Shown here piece by piece: positions 10,978-22,580 of a stretch of 64,000 bases of DNA. Within the stretch, counting starts at the first letter, position 1, and every line of letters begins with the position of its first letter. The translations under genes and the position numbers were made by a program. The notes beneath the pieces are model-generated. The model searched no databases. It was not told the DNA's origin and worked only from the letters and a program-made list of their open reading frames with translations. The stretch is from Falciphora oryzae (Eukaryota; Ascomycota; Sordariomycetes; Magnaporthales; Magnaporthaceae). Location: the NCBI GenBank assembly GCA_000733355.1, contig JNVV01000008.1:619504-683503 (forward strand), written 5' to 3'.

Positions 10978-13738
10978 ATGCCCTCGTTTCGCGGCATCAA
11001 CGTCTTCATCACGGCCATTGGCGAGGCGGGAAGCGGGCCTCTGAAGGAGTACCCGCATCCTGAGAGTTCATCGGCTACGCCGGACCGCGTCGCCGCCGCG
11101 GCGGAATGTGAGAAAGATGGCGAGAGGAGCCAGGCCAAGAAGCAAGAGGCGGCACCAGCGGCACGGCCGAAACACACCACTTCCCTAGAACAAGATTCTA
11201 GAATCTCGGTTTACATCGCATCCCAGCCCTGTATGTGCCTACCCGTCCTCGTGCCCGCTCTGTTTGCTTTTTCTCGAGACCTTTTCTTTGTCTTCGCCGC
11301 CGCTCAGCTGCCCAGCCCTGTCCCGGCGTTGGCCGCCCATCACAATTCTGTCACTTTTCGGCCAGCGCCGGCAACATGAAAAAAATGCGCATCGGCCAAC
11401 CGCGTTCATTTCCTGCCTGTTTTATGCAAAAATTGTGTCTGGAGAGGTCGCCCAGGATGGGACTTGCTAACCACGCAAACGGCGACCGCCGCTCACCCAC
11501 GGCCAAAAAGACGCCAGGTTCTCGGTCGACTACAAGATCACGCTGTGGCCCCCGACTCCCCCGGGCTCCGCGTCAGACGTCAGGTATCTCTTCTTCAAGG
11601 TCTTCATAAACGGCCGCCGAGAAGTCGCCTGGGGGATAGACCTAGAGAAAAATCGACGAGGCAGCACCGCCCAAGCGCTCTATTCGCCAGGCAAGCTGTA
11701 CGAGTACACGGACGAGCAGGGCAGGACCATGATCCAGCCCGGAATCGAAGCGCGGCGCTTCTACTTTTTGCCCCAGGACAACAAGGCCACCTCGGTCGCC
11801 AGCGAGGGCGGCCTGATCGAGGTCCAAGCCTTCAGGGCCTATGGGAGGACTCGCCGCGCCCCGAACCCGCTCCCGTATCGCAGTCACGAGAATTACGGCA
11901 TCGCGTAAGAAACTTTTATCCTAATTCATTGGCGTTTAGTGAGAGGTCTCGCCGCGCTAACAAGAGATATCAGACTCATGACCGAAGGCTTGGTTAGCAA
12001 CCCGGAGGAGAATAGATATTACAGCTACACTCTGGCAGATCCCTCCGATTCTCCCTATGCGGCATTCAGGTTCCACTACAGGTCCTGGGCAAATCTGAAC
12101 GACCTCCAGATTGTCAGCCAGGGTGAGCTTGAGGGCCCTGCCGAGCTCCCTGGGAGCGCTCCAGCTGAGCAACAGAAGATCACACCCAGGCCCAATCCCA
12201 CACTGAGCCGTCCGTGGGAGGATTTGGAAGAGTTTGGCTGCCACCTGAGCGACGAGGAGCGTGCGCAAAAGCGACAGGTTGCCCCCAGCACTACCAAGAC
12301 AGCAACAGCGAGCCTTACCCCCTCGAGCCGCAGGGGAAGCGGCGGCGGCTCCCTTCGTGAGAAGGAAGGCGGCGTCTCAAGGAGGTCCAGCAGTCGCTAT
12401 GACGACGACAGCATCTTCGACGACTCGGACGATAACGGCGCCCAGTCCCTCCGGAGAAGCGATCCCCTCCGCGGCAGGAGCTCGACGGGGGAGAGCTACT
12501 ACTACCTCAAGAGCCCGCCCCAGCTCCGCCCGCCCGCCTCCATCAGCGGCGATCGCATTCCACAGCCCAGCAAGGCCGTCCGGGACCGCGCTTCTCTGGA
12601 CAACCTCAGCGCGCGGCCTCTACCAGATCTGCCCATGCCGGACCTGCCTGACGATGCTGAGCTCAGGGTCCCAACGTCCAAACGGCACTCGTCCGTGTCG
12701 TCGGGCACGCCCTCGGTCGCCACATCCATGGCCGCATCTATAGCCCCGTCGTTGCTTCCATATGTCGAAGGCGACGCTTTCACGTCCGACTTTGAGTATA
12801 CTGCTGCGAGGCGGGCGGGCCTGGAGAGGGGCAAGGCCAACGAGATCGAGGTTGGGGCTCGAGGTGACTCACCCGCGTCATCGCGACGCAAAACGACAGC
12901 AAGAGTATTGTGCGGCGGATATAAAGACGAGCAGGTGCCTGCCGGCGGTTCTTGGGTAGACGGTGAACTGGACGAGAACGCGCCCGGCAGCTCCGACTAC
13001 GGCTCCTCCATCGAATCGCTTTCCTCGGACGACGACTGCCAGTACCCCCCCAAGGAGTTCTCGCCCGCGGTTTACTACTCCGTGAACTCGCCCAAGCGTC
13101 GCTTCGCATCAATGCCTTCGCCCTGCGCGGGCCCGCGACGCGGGAGCAGCAGCGCCGGCGGTGGCAGCCTCGCGGGCGCGGGAAAGGTCAGCCCCAAGGC
13201 GAAGCAGCTGCTCGGTGACGAGCTGGACTACTCGTCGAGCTTCGCGACTCTAGCGGACCATCCTTCTTTAGCGGCAGCGGTAACGACCCCCCCGACCAGC
13301 GAAGGCCGGCCCAGCGGCGGCAGCACGCTCCGCATGTCCGAGTCGGAGTGGATCAGGAGCGGCAGGGGCGCGGCGGACATGGCTGCTGCTCCCTCCGGCT
13401 TGTCGACGACGTCGTGGTCGCCGGGATCCGAGCGCCGCAGGCACCCGAGCCGCGGCAGCTTCCTGAGCAAACTGTGGAGCCCGCGCCTGCGGTCGAGCAA
13501 CAGCACCAATAATACCAACAGCAACCGCGACGACAAGGACGACGGGAAGCTCGGTGGGAACAGGGCTGCTGTCGCCGGTAGAGATGCGGAATTGGATGTG
13601 TCGCAGTCTCCGTCATCGTCACCCTCCTCGTCGGCCCATGGGACGCCAGCGACGAGGGGGCAGGCCAAGAAGCGCACAGGCTCGAGCCTGGTGGTCGGGC
13701 TCGGGGGTTATGTGCCTCCCGAAGGCACTCGGGTCTAG
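10978..13738 (+). CDS. Conserved fungal protein with N-terminal DUF7918-like domain and disordered tail (3 exons)
   Basis: Exons 10978-11230, 11511-11904 and 11974-13738 give 803 aa. The long first intron (280 bp, GTATGT...AAAAAG) has a GCTAAC branch, and the second (69 bp, GTAAGA...TATCAG) also has one. The first roughly 300 residues resemble a fungus-specific conserved family: start MPSFRGINV, then RFSVDYKITLWPP, YLFFKVFINGR, W-G-I-D, EARRFYFLP, GGLIEVQAFRA and SPYAAFRFHYRSW. This is how I recognise the DUF7918-type domain; its biochemical role is not known. The remaining 500 residues are low-complexity and rich in Ser, Arg, Gly and Asp, with many potential phosphosites, and end GLGGYVPPEGTRV. 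No signal peptide or membrane segment is visible. The splice choices are inferred from phase and from alignment in my memory of the family. Confidence 0.82.
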
Positions 13739-14198
13739 AGTGCGTGTTGGGCCATACGGGTATCCTCTGGCTCTTTTTTCTTCTCTTCTCTCTCTCTATT
13801 TCTGTTTGTGTATGACTGCGAAGTCATGTCCTCTGTCTTTGGGATGGGCTGCCTTGCGGGGATATTCGGGGGGCTTGTGCGAGGCGTGTAATGACCCAGA
13901 GGGCCTGATAAGGTGATGGTGGGCTTCCTTTTTACTTCGTCTCTCCTGAGCCGCCGAGACAGTCTTGGTGTTAGTCCTGTGTCCCCTCGGGGCCATTCCG
14001 GCGTTATGTGGAGGGTTTGACTGCTGTTTGAACTATTAGAAGGAAATGGGCAACCAACCTAGGGATTAGACGTTTGTTTATGCATTTCTCAGCCAATGTT
14101 GTCTTGTTTATTACGAGTAGTAGTGTAGGGCTCGTCGCCATCAATCACAACGAACCGCATAGGTGACAGTTTTTATAACCCCACCTGCCCCCTTTTTC
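13739..14198. other. Convergent 3' intergenic region
   Basis: 460 bp between two converging genes. It holds the presumed 3' UTRs and poly(A) sites and no open frame of interest. Confidence 0.5.
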
Positions 14199-15442
14199 TC
14201 ACCACCACTTCTCAAAAAGGACCCTGTGCGGCTCCATGCCGACCCCGCCGTCGCCCGTCGAGGCCGTGAGCTCCCGCACAAACCCGTCCGTCATGGCCGG
14301 GACGCCGCAGACGTAGACGACGGCGGACCGCCTGTCGGGCCCGACGGCCTCGGCCAGGTCGGCCCTGTCGATCCTGCGCCGCCAGAACGGCACGTCGACC
14401 TCGCTGCACGCGACGACGCCGTCGGCGCCTTTGCCGTCCATGCCCGTCGCCTCCTCCACCTCCACCCCGCCGTCCTTTTCCGCCGGCGCCGAGGCGTCGT
14501 CCTCCTGCTCCGCGCCCGAGGTGAGGAACAGCGAGAGCTTCCCCCGCAGCCTCCCCCTGGCGAACAGCGCGGCCAGCCTCTCAAGAAACAATATCCGCTC
14601 GGCCGAGCGGTACCTCCTTTCAATCTTTCTCCTCTTTCCACCACCTTCACCACCATCATCATCATCACCGCCCGTCCCCCTGCTGTTGTTCCCGGTGGCG
14701 CGGACAGAGTACAGAAACCGCACCTCCAGCCTCGCCGCCTCGCGCGCCTGCTCGGCCAGGTGCGCCGCCATGCACACGAGCGGGTTGACGCCCATGCCGC
14801 CGGCAACGAAGACGACGCGGCGCAGCTGGTTTGGTAGCGACACCGCGATTCCCGGCGGCGGGTACACGAAGGCGCCGCCGACGCGGACCTGCAGCCCTGT
14901 GCCGATGATGCTGGCATCCCTCTCTTCTTTTTCCTTTTCCTTCTTCTTCTCCTTCTCCTCATCATCATCGTCATCATGATCACCATCGTCCTCGTCAGCT
15001 AGCGACCCGCTCGGCGCCCCCCGCCAAAAGAACTCGGCAGCAGGGTTCCCCCGCGCCCTCTGCACAGCCAGCTCGACGTACGGCCGCCCATCACCACCCG
15101 CCGCACCGCCATCTGCCTCGGCCCTGGCCCGGCTCGGCGGCGACGTGGGCGTGAAGCCGCCGGCCTTGTCGACGCCGGGACACAGGACGTCGAGGAACTG
15201 ACCGGGCAGGAACCGGATGCCGTCCTTGCTCGCAATTTCCAGTCGCACCACGCGCACCGACTCGTTGATCTGGTCTATGCGTTTCACCTTGACTGCGTGG
15301 AGGGGCTTTGGATACAGATCGATGACAGTGAGTGACATTTGATCAGCACTGGTTCGAAAACGCAAGTACCGAAAGGCCCGGGGAAGCTAACCGTCTGTCG
15401 CGGCTCGGCCGCCGTCCGCTCCAGGTGGCTTTCTTTGCTCAT
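14199..15442 (-). CDS. OXNAD1-like FAD/NAD(P)-binding oxidoreductase (2 exons)
   Basis: Member of the ferredoxin-NADP reductase superfamily, close to OXNAD1; the electron partner is unknown. Exons 15442-15392 and 15305-14199 (86 bp intron, GTTAGC...CCAAAG) give 385 aa beginning MSKESHLERTAAEPRQT. The flavin-binding barrel holds VRVVRLEIASKDG and FLPGQFLDV. The NAD-binding half holds VFVAGGMGVNPLV and the terminal VYVCGVPAMTDGF. The protein ends EKWW, the usual aromatic C terminus of this superfamily. An extremely acidic/lysine run at about residues 120-147 (DEDDGDHDDDDDEEKEKKKE) interrupts the domain, and a second variable loop lies near the middle. An in-frame ATG at 15547 could add 35 residues. 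I prefer 15442 because the conserved block follows it directly. Confidence 0.85.
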
Positions 15443-15959
15443 GGCGTACGTGGCCGATGCGTGATAATCGGTTGTCGCCAGACTTGTTAGCAGTGTGTGA
15501 AAAGGCAGGCTCACGCTGGTTTGGCTGAGTGAGGTCAGAGTCCACAAAAAGACCTTTGGGATTGACCAATTATTTTCGGCCTCAGCTTGCGTTGAAAGCC
15601 GTCGACCGTAGCTTCACTGTAAGCTCCTTTGGCTTACTGCACTTTATGAACTTGCCTGCCTCTAATTTCGATTCCATTCTCTCCCCTGCACCAAGCCGCC
15701 TTGATTATTGGTCATGATTCAATGCTCATTTTGATGATAATTGGATATTCGGTTTTCTTCATCCGTTCTCGTACAACACAACTCTGGGGATAGACTAGCA
15801 GCTGCGTTGCCTCACTGTTATACCAACCACCTTTTACCACTGAAACAAACCAAGTGGGCGAGGTCCACCGCTGAAAAGGACAAGGAAAATAAACAAAACA
15901 CCCCAGTGACAAGAATTAGGCATTAGAAAGGAAAGAAACGAAACCCCCTCCACATAGAC
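15443..15959. other. Spacer between OXNAD1-like gene and glycogenin 3' end
   Basis: About 520 bp that hold the promoter of the OXNAD1-like gene and the 3' UTR of glycogenin. Nothing else is seen. Confidence 0.45.
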
Positions 15960-18602
15960 TCATGTCTGAAGCACATCCATCTCATGTTCCGTGGGCGGCA
16001 TGGGCGTTTCCATCAGCGGAGCATCCTCCCCCTTCTCCCACGCGGCGCCAGGGCCGTGATAGCTCGGCTCCTGTATAGTCGACGAGAACCCGGGCGGCGG
16101 CTGGAACACACTCCTAGCGACGGCCCCCTGCTCGCCGCCGGTGAGAAGCTTCCCAGCAGGCTTTACCGGCTGCGGGCTCAGCACCGTCGTCGGGTGAGTA
16201 TGAAATCCACTGGCGCCACGTCCCCCCTCAAGCCCGAAGCCCACGCCAAGCCTCTGCAGCAGCAGCTCAGGCTGCTGCTTAGCAAGGATCTGAAGCTGCG
16301 CCACAGGGTCCTTGGAGTTGCGCAGCATGTTAGTCAGTTCGCAGAGGCAGTCCGCAGGGCTGTACAAGACGCCGTGCTCACATACCCAGTCAGACTGCTG
16401 CGGCACGCCCTGCGCGGCCGGCAGCATCTGATCACCGGGACCTACGAGCTCACTGCCCTCGGCTTGTGGGCTACCGCCGGCCCAGAACCCTTGACGACGG
16501 ATGGGCGCGGGGGTCACGGGCAGGCTAGGCCGCTCCGCCTCGGACGGAAAGTCCGTGACCCTGGAGCTGCGCCTGCCACCAGAATCCTGTCGACCATCCT
16601 TGTTCAGCCCTGTCCCTCCCAGCCGCAGACCTGATACCGACCCGCCGCTCTTACCGCGACGATGCTTCTGCAGCATTCCGACGTAGCGCTCAATCTCGGG
16701 CACGTCGTCCCAAGCATTCGCCAGTGTGAAGGTGGCCCAGGGGTCCGACGCCACTGTCACGGGCGGATAGGTCGGCATGACCGTCGGAGTGTTAGGCTCG
16801 CTCGTTAGCAGCTCCGAGGCCGATTCCGTTGTAACGGACCCCGTTTCAGTTGCGGCGTCGCCCTGGCCTGGAGCATCAGAGCCACCCGACTCGCCGAATG
16901 TCACCACGAGCTGTTCTTCCTGCGATGGGAACGTGTCGTTAAAAACCCGCGACGGTTGCGGCCTGTTCTGTTCCCAGGGGAAGATGGGAGGCGGCAGCTG
17001 CTGAGGCGGGGCATATCGCTCGTGCGCCGCGAACTGAGCAGTATCAGAAGACATCTCGTAATGTGCCCACGGGAGGTTAAGTGCTTCCGGCCTGGACCCG
17101 GCAGGAGGTGCTTGTCTAACAAGGCCGTTGGTTAGCTTGAGGATTCTACGTTGCATGCCATTATTTATCCAGGGCATGAAGGAACTGACCTCTGAGCATC
17201 CCACTGCGCTGAACCTTGAGAAGTGTCAGTGTCTGAATTACAAGGCTGGGCGGGGGAAAGTATAATCATCGATCCCTGTGATTTTGTTTGTGGTGGGTTG
17301 CGGGGCATGCTGAGATGGTTCTAACCGTAAGTAGGGATAGTGTATGCCGTCTTGGGGTTATATTCTCCCTTGACAAAGTACCGGACGATGTCCGGGGCGC
17401 CTTTGCCATCTGCTGCTGTCGACTGTTGAGGGGGAAGAAAACACATAACGGGTCAGTCGTGATACCATAAATACGAGTTGCAGCCGTAGCAGAGAACAAA
17501 AGAGGGCAGCACCCACGTTTGTGCCGTAGTGCCGGTCGTAGACGGCCCACCACTGGGCAACCATGTCGTTGAACGGGCCGCTCTCGGTCGAGGCGGACCG
17601 GCCCTGGCGCCAGGGCTTGTCCGGGCCGATGAAGTGGACCATGTTGATGCTCGACTGGAAGTGGCGGTAGGCGGGCACGTACTGGTAGTGGGCCGAGGGG
17701 GTGACGTTGTAGGTGAAGGAGAGGCGGTTGAAGTTGTCCTTGAAGTGCATGTTGAGGAGCCCCTGGTCGGCGCCGTCGAACGAGGTGCCCTGCTCGGCCA
17801 TGGCCATCATGGCGTTGTAGTCGCCCATGTTAGGGGTCAGCACCATGACGCCCGTGTTGAAGAGGTCGGGCCAGCCGATGTCGGGGGCGGCCGAGAAGGC
17901 GGCCTCAAGGGCGAAGAGCTCGTCAGGGGCGCGGCAGGCGACCACGTCCGCGTCGACGTAGACGATCTTGCGGAACTGCAGCTGCTTCCAGAGGTTGACC
18001 TTGGTGAAGGCCGAGTGCAGGTCGGGCCGGTTCATCAGGGACAGGTTGGCCGGGTGGGCATTGCGGATCGTCGGCACGGGAATGACATGGTCGAACACGT
18101 TCTAGAGTGTGCGCCAGGGGCCAGCGTTAGCGAGAGGGGCCTTTGCATTGTCGGCAACGAGGGGCAGGGCTCCCTTACCTTCAACTGCTCGACCACCTCG
18201 GGCGCGACCGTCTCGAGCGTGACCAGACAGGCCAGCTTTTTGGTGGTGCCGGCATCGCGCAACGAGTGTGCAAGCACGAGGGCGCCTGTGAAGAATAGAC
18301 GGCCAATGGGTCAGTTCGCGCCTTGCAGATCCATCATGGGGCAGAGACCACATTGTCGGCATACCTGGCAGGTAAGTGTCGGTCAACAGTAGCTGTAGGT
18401 CGGTTGCCGTTGGGTCAGCGATTATTCCTCATGCCATGACGAGTCGGGGGTGTTATTGGCTCCCCGAGCTCTGGATTGGCCAACGCAAGCCGGCACGAGC
18501 TTCATTTCCCGGTCCATCAGACCAGAAACATAAGGGGGCAAAAAGAGGAAACAAACGGACCGTGACATAAGCGTCCTCGTCCCCGCCGCCTTGCGAACCC
18601 AT
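15960..18602 (-). CDS. Glycogenin, glycogen-priming glucosyltransferase (7 exons)
   Basis: GT8-family self-glucosylating protein that builds the oligosaccharide primer for glycogen synthase in the cytosol. Exons are 18602-18561, 18392-18365, 18285-18179, 18101-17517, 17422-17326, 17232-17190 and 17115-15960, giving 685 aa. The N terminus reads AYVT-LLLTDTYLPG-ALVLAHSLRDAG across three splice junctions. VYVDADVVACRAPDELF carries the DxD metal site. GWPDLFNTGVMVL, ADQGLLNMHF and VHFIGPDKPW are GT8 blocks. The distal WATFTLANAWDDVPEIERYV is the conserved C-terminal block of fungal glycogenins that contacts glycogen synthase. The linker between is Pro/Ser/Thr-rich and disordered. The first donor is GTCCGT, which is unusual, but the phase and the family block support it. 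No glycogen synthase gene lies nearby. Confidence 0.93.
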
Positions 18603-20942
18603 TGTATGTGTAAAGAGGTGCTCGTCGAAACCGGTGAAACAGAGGTCGTATACAAGAAAGAATAAACACTAGAAAGGCAAAGCAAGCAAGCAAATCAAGG
18701 CTATGCGAAAATGCAGTGGCAGACAAGGCAAGCAAAGCAGAGCCGTCGCAAAAGCAGGGAGCGGAGGGCCTGCTTTTGTTTGTTTTCTGCCAGCGCCAAA
18801 CCGGCGGCGAACGCAACAAACGCACAGGGCGGGTGCGAAATAAAATGGGTGGAGAAAATCGAGAAGCCAGGATCAACATTGAACAGCAAGCGCTGGCACG
18901 GCCGACGCTGACGCCGCTATCAGCAGTGGCAAGAGTGTTCGGAAAAAGCTTGCAGACTCAACCCTGGCTGCATGCGCAGGCGGGTGGGTTGGGGAGGGGC
19001 GCACTGCGACCTGCGCGCGGCCTACATACAGGGGGTGTGCCCTTGTCGCCCAAGATGGGCCCGCCCCAGCGAACCATCGAATGACGAGACCACATCTCGG
19101 GTCGAGCTGGCGCCAATTGCCAGATGCAGCACCGTTTGGCGTTTCCTACAGGGCAGTCGGAGGAAGTCGAGACTCGACATCGATCGACTGTGCAGCAACG
19201 CAGACCCATTGCGGTTTTTTTTTCTCTTCTGCGTTGTTCGTTCTCTTACTTGCGTGCTTGCCTCCGATAGCAGCCCGATTGAAGCCCAGTCCCTCGAGGA
19301 CCAGTCAAGACGAGTTGCTGGAGGTAATAATGGAATCTCCAGGAATTCCGTTGCACCGAAAGAGACTCCCAGTGGATGGAGATAGATGCAAATCCATCTC
19401 TCGTCTCTAATATCGTGCCACGACCGCAGGACGTGACGCACCATTTCATTACGGCATGCTGCATGCAAGACGTTCTTCTCTCCATGGAGGGGCGGCCTGG
19501 GCAGGTTTTTGACAGGCCGTCGGGCGCCACCAGCCGTGCCAATTGGACGCCGCGACACGAGGAACTCATGTGGGAGCTGTTCAAAGAGCGAGCCGCGCTA
19601 GTAGTGATGCTGCTGCTGCCCATCCGACAACTGCGTGAAGGGCTCTATCTTGCATATGCCTGACCGGTCTGGTCTGATGGTTTTTTTTTTTTTTTTTTTT
19701 TTTTGGGCCCTGGTGCAGCGATGCAAAAAGGTTGCGCCCATGCAGTAGTATCTGCAGCTGGGCTGGACTGGGCTGGACTGCCGTTAGGTGCCGCCGAACA
19801 CGGCCCTTTTTCGACTCCCCTTGTCCTCGCATGCGCAGTCTGTGCCCAGCCTCCCAGCTTTCCGCGGTCTAAGCGAATGGATGTGTTGTCAAGGTTGTCA
19901 CGGTCCAGGAGCAGGCCTTCTGTCAAGATTTCACAGTGATAAACTTTTTTCTTTCCCATCCAGGAAGCCAGGGCACATAAACTAGCAGGCCAGCAGTCGT
20001 TTCACCAGTTATGCTTGGGCGCAATAACAAGCGGTCTGGTGAGGGAACGATATCTGATAACACTCGCAAATAAAAATTCGTGTTACCGACTGGGCAGCCA
20101 GCCGCTCAGGACTGTTGCATTGGAGCGGAAACATCCACCCAGAAGCCAGGGTTGATCACCCCACAGGCTGCCCGCACAGAGTGGACTCTTGCTGTGTCAC
20201 CGCCCAATAGCTACCCCGCACAGCTCCAACCAACCAGACAAGGCATGCCTGGCGCGTTGGACGACGCCTTCGATTCAATGTTATTCTGAGGCTACTCGAG
20301 AAAGAAGGAGGGTGGACGGGTTGGTGCCGACAGAGCCTCGCCTACCTATCAAAGACTCAGCATCCCTGATTGGGTCTTTTCCCGGTATTTCAAAGGAACA
20401 ACCAGCTACGCGAGGAGGCAAAACACGGATGAGGGCCGAGAACACCCCGCTAGAGTTGATGTTGGTCTCCTGATGCAAAAAAGAACATCAGGAAGAGGCA
20501 AAAAAGAAGCCAAGGTTTGGCTGTCAGTTGACCCCCACCACCTAAACGCCATGACGTCTGTCCGCGTAGCAGAAAGGGGATCATCGCTGCGCTTCCTATC
20601 CCGCCCGTTCATCCTTGTTTGGTCCCATGTTTCTCACCGTGATCTCCACAAAATCCCCAAAGTCGGCCCCCCGCCATCAACAACCTCGACGGCATCGGGA
20701 GCGGGCGGGGCTCTGAACTTGGTGAAAGCGGGGGATGAGTCGCCACTGGGGAATTACAAGTAATATTATATGTCTGCCGTTCCTCTAATCCACCCTTCGA
20801 TTGCCATCCCGACCTTTTTGAGAGGTATGAAGATGATGAGGTTGAAAGATACAACCAGCATGAAAGTGGGAGGCGAAGGGTGTCTTATATAGGAAGAATG
20901 TACGGCCAGAGAGCTGCCGTTGGGCTCCCCATGGCTGCCCGA
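18603..20942. other. 2.3 kb gap, glycogenin promoter side
   Basis: No gene is supported on either strand. The first part is the glycogenin promoter, and the last few hundred bases are the 3' flank of the CDF transporter gene. A 24-nt T run lies at 19681-19704. Confidence 0.5.
19681..19704. repeat. Poly-T tract (24 nt)
   Basis: Uninterrupted run of 24 T in the glycogenin upstream gap. No adjacent direct repeats or retroposon-like features were seen that would mark it as an inserted poly(A) tail. Confidence 0.8.
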
Positions 20943-22580
20943 TCACAGATCCTTCTTGAAAAAATGCTCCGGCTTGTGCGTAGTCTCGTAGTCGACATGG
21001 ACGTACGCCCTCTCGATGTCTGGCAGGCTCTCCAGCTTGATCTGCAGCTCCTCTGCCACGTCGTGCGTGTCGTGCAGCGTGGCGTTGGGGTCCATGACCA
21101 CGTCCACCTCGGCGATGAGCCGGGGCCCAGAGTGGTAGACCCGGACAGTGTCGATCTGCTTGATGGCGGGCGAGTGGCGCACGCAGACGTACGTGATGAG
21201 CTGCTGCTTCTCGACCGACGCCACCACCCCGACCAGCAGCATGAACTCGGAGAAGGCCGTGCGCAGCCACAGAAACGAGATGACGACGGATAGGATAATG
21301 GCCCCCATCGGGTCGACCCACCACACCAGCTTGGACCCGCCGACGGACGTAAGAATACCAAAGGCGTTGACGAAGAGGTCGTTGCGGTGGTCCTGCCACA
21401 GGATCCGGATCTGCGAGTACCGGTCCTTGAGCGCCCACGTGTAGAGAAAGAGCGAAAACTTGGTCGCAAAGGCGACGCTGACGGCCACGACGGACGGCAG
21501 GTGGAAGCCGTTTGTGCCCTCCTGGCCCGCGCGCTGGGCGAGCTCCTGGGCCGAGAAGGCGATGAGGATGAGTGAGACCGAGGTCATGAGGAAGCAGAAC
21601 ACAATGTTGCCCACCGTCTCGAGGCGCGCCTTGCCCGACGGGAAGCGGGATGGGTCAACGCGGCGGACGGCGCGGTTGGACAGTATCAGCGTTAGGTTGC
21701 TGAGCGGATCGAAGATGCTGTCGGCCATAGTAGTAAAAAGCGAGAGCGACCCGGACGCCACGGCCGCGTAGATCTGCAGCGCCGCCAGAATTATGTTGGC
21801 CGCGAACGAACCCCAGACGCCGACGCGGAACTGCAATAAGTCCTCGCCCGCTTCGTGCCGCGCCTCGGCCCGGTGCTCCTCGACCGACTTGAGCAGGCGC
21901 TCGATCGTTTCGTTTTGCGACCTGTAAAAGTCCCCGACCCGCCGCGCTTGCAGCGTCGACCGCACCGGCGTCGGCACGAAGCCGCCCAGGATGCTCCCCG
22001 TGCCCCCGCCCACACTGCCGCTCCTAGGGGGTGTGGCGGTAGCCGTGCTGGCCATGACGCCCAGGCCCGCTACCGGTGCCTCCTCTTTCCTGCCGCCCCC
22101 TCGCCATCCCAGCACCCCGCCTCTCCGCGATCGCAGCTTGCGCGAGGTGTTAGCCTTGATCTGCTCAATGTCCGCGGGCGTCTTGTAGGCGCGCGAGAAG
22201 CCGTAGGGGTCGTTCTCGAAGCTGCAGAGCGGCATGCGCCTGCCGGCCGTGGTCTGGCTCTCGACCTCGACGTCGCGGGCATTGTTACTGCCGCTGCTGG
22301 CCGTGTGGTGAGACGGTGCCCTCTGCCGAGTTGTCGATGCCGCGCCGCCCTCGCCTGCATTGTGGTCTGTGTCGATGTCGTTGCTGCTGCCATCTCCAGA
22401 ATGGTGATGCTGCGGGCCATGCGCGTCCTCCGCTAGCTGTATGGCGGTGCTGCTAGCACCGTCGACCAGGTCCGGCGTGCCGCTAGCGTGCGGCGAGTGC
22501 GAGTTGGAGCGCGGCGACGGCGGCTGGAGGTGGAAGGGATGGGGGTGGTGGGTTATTGAGTGCGAGATGTCTGGCTCCAT
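20943..22580 (-). CDS. Cation diffusion facilitator transporter, Mn-type (single exon)
   Basis: Membrane metal/proton antiporter of the CDF family. It is a single 545-aa exon with a roughly 200-residue Ser/His-rich N-terminal cytosolic region. The block FYRSQNETIERLLKSVEEH then precedes the membrane domain. Hydrophobic helices begin near FAANIILAALQIYAAVASGS. The metal site in TM2 reads D-SIF-D and the TM5 site reads D-HRN-D. Paired DxxxD motifs are the known hallmark of Mn-CDF proteins, whereas zinc transporters carry HxxxD. A cytosolic C-terminal ferredoxin-like domain (RLIAEVDVVMDP, AYVHVDYETTHKPEHFF) ends the protein. Mn(II), and possibly Fe(II), loading of an organelle is therefore the likely role; the organelle cannot be read from the sequence. 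The first ATG of the open frame is used as the start. Confidence 0.92.
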   Translation of the reverse strand: MEPDISHSITHHPHPFHLQPPSPRSNSHSPHASGTPDLVDGASSTAIQLAEDAHGPQHHHSGDGSSNDIDTDHNAGEGGAASTTRQRAPSHHTASSGSNNARDVEVESQTTAGRRMPLCSFENDPYGFSRAYKTPADIEQIKANTSRKLRSRRGGVLGWRGGGRKEEAPVAGLGVMASTATATPPRSGSVGGGTGSILGGFVPTPVRSTLQARRVGDFYRSQNETIERLLKSVEEHRAEARHEAGEDLLQFRVGVWGSFAANIILAALQIYAAVASGSLSLFTTMADSIFDPLSNLTLILSNRAVRRVDPSRFPSGKARLETVGNIVFCFLMTSVSLILIAFSAQELAQRAGQEGTNGFHLPSVVAVSVAFATKFSLFLYTWALKDRYSQIRILWQDHRNDLFVNAFGILTSVGGSKLVWWVDPMGAIILSVVISFLWLRTAFSEFMLLVGVVASVEKQQLITYVCVRHSPAIKQIDTVRVYHSGPRLIAEVDVVMDPNATLHDTHDVAEELQIKLESLPDIERAYVHVDYETTHKPEHFFKKDL

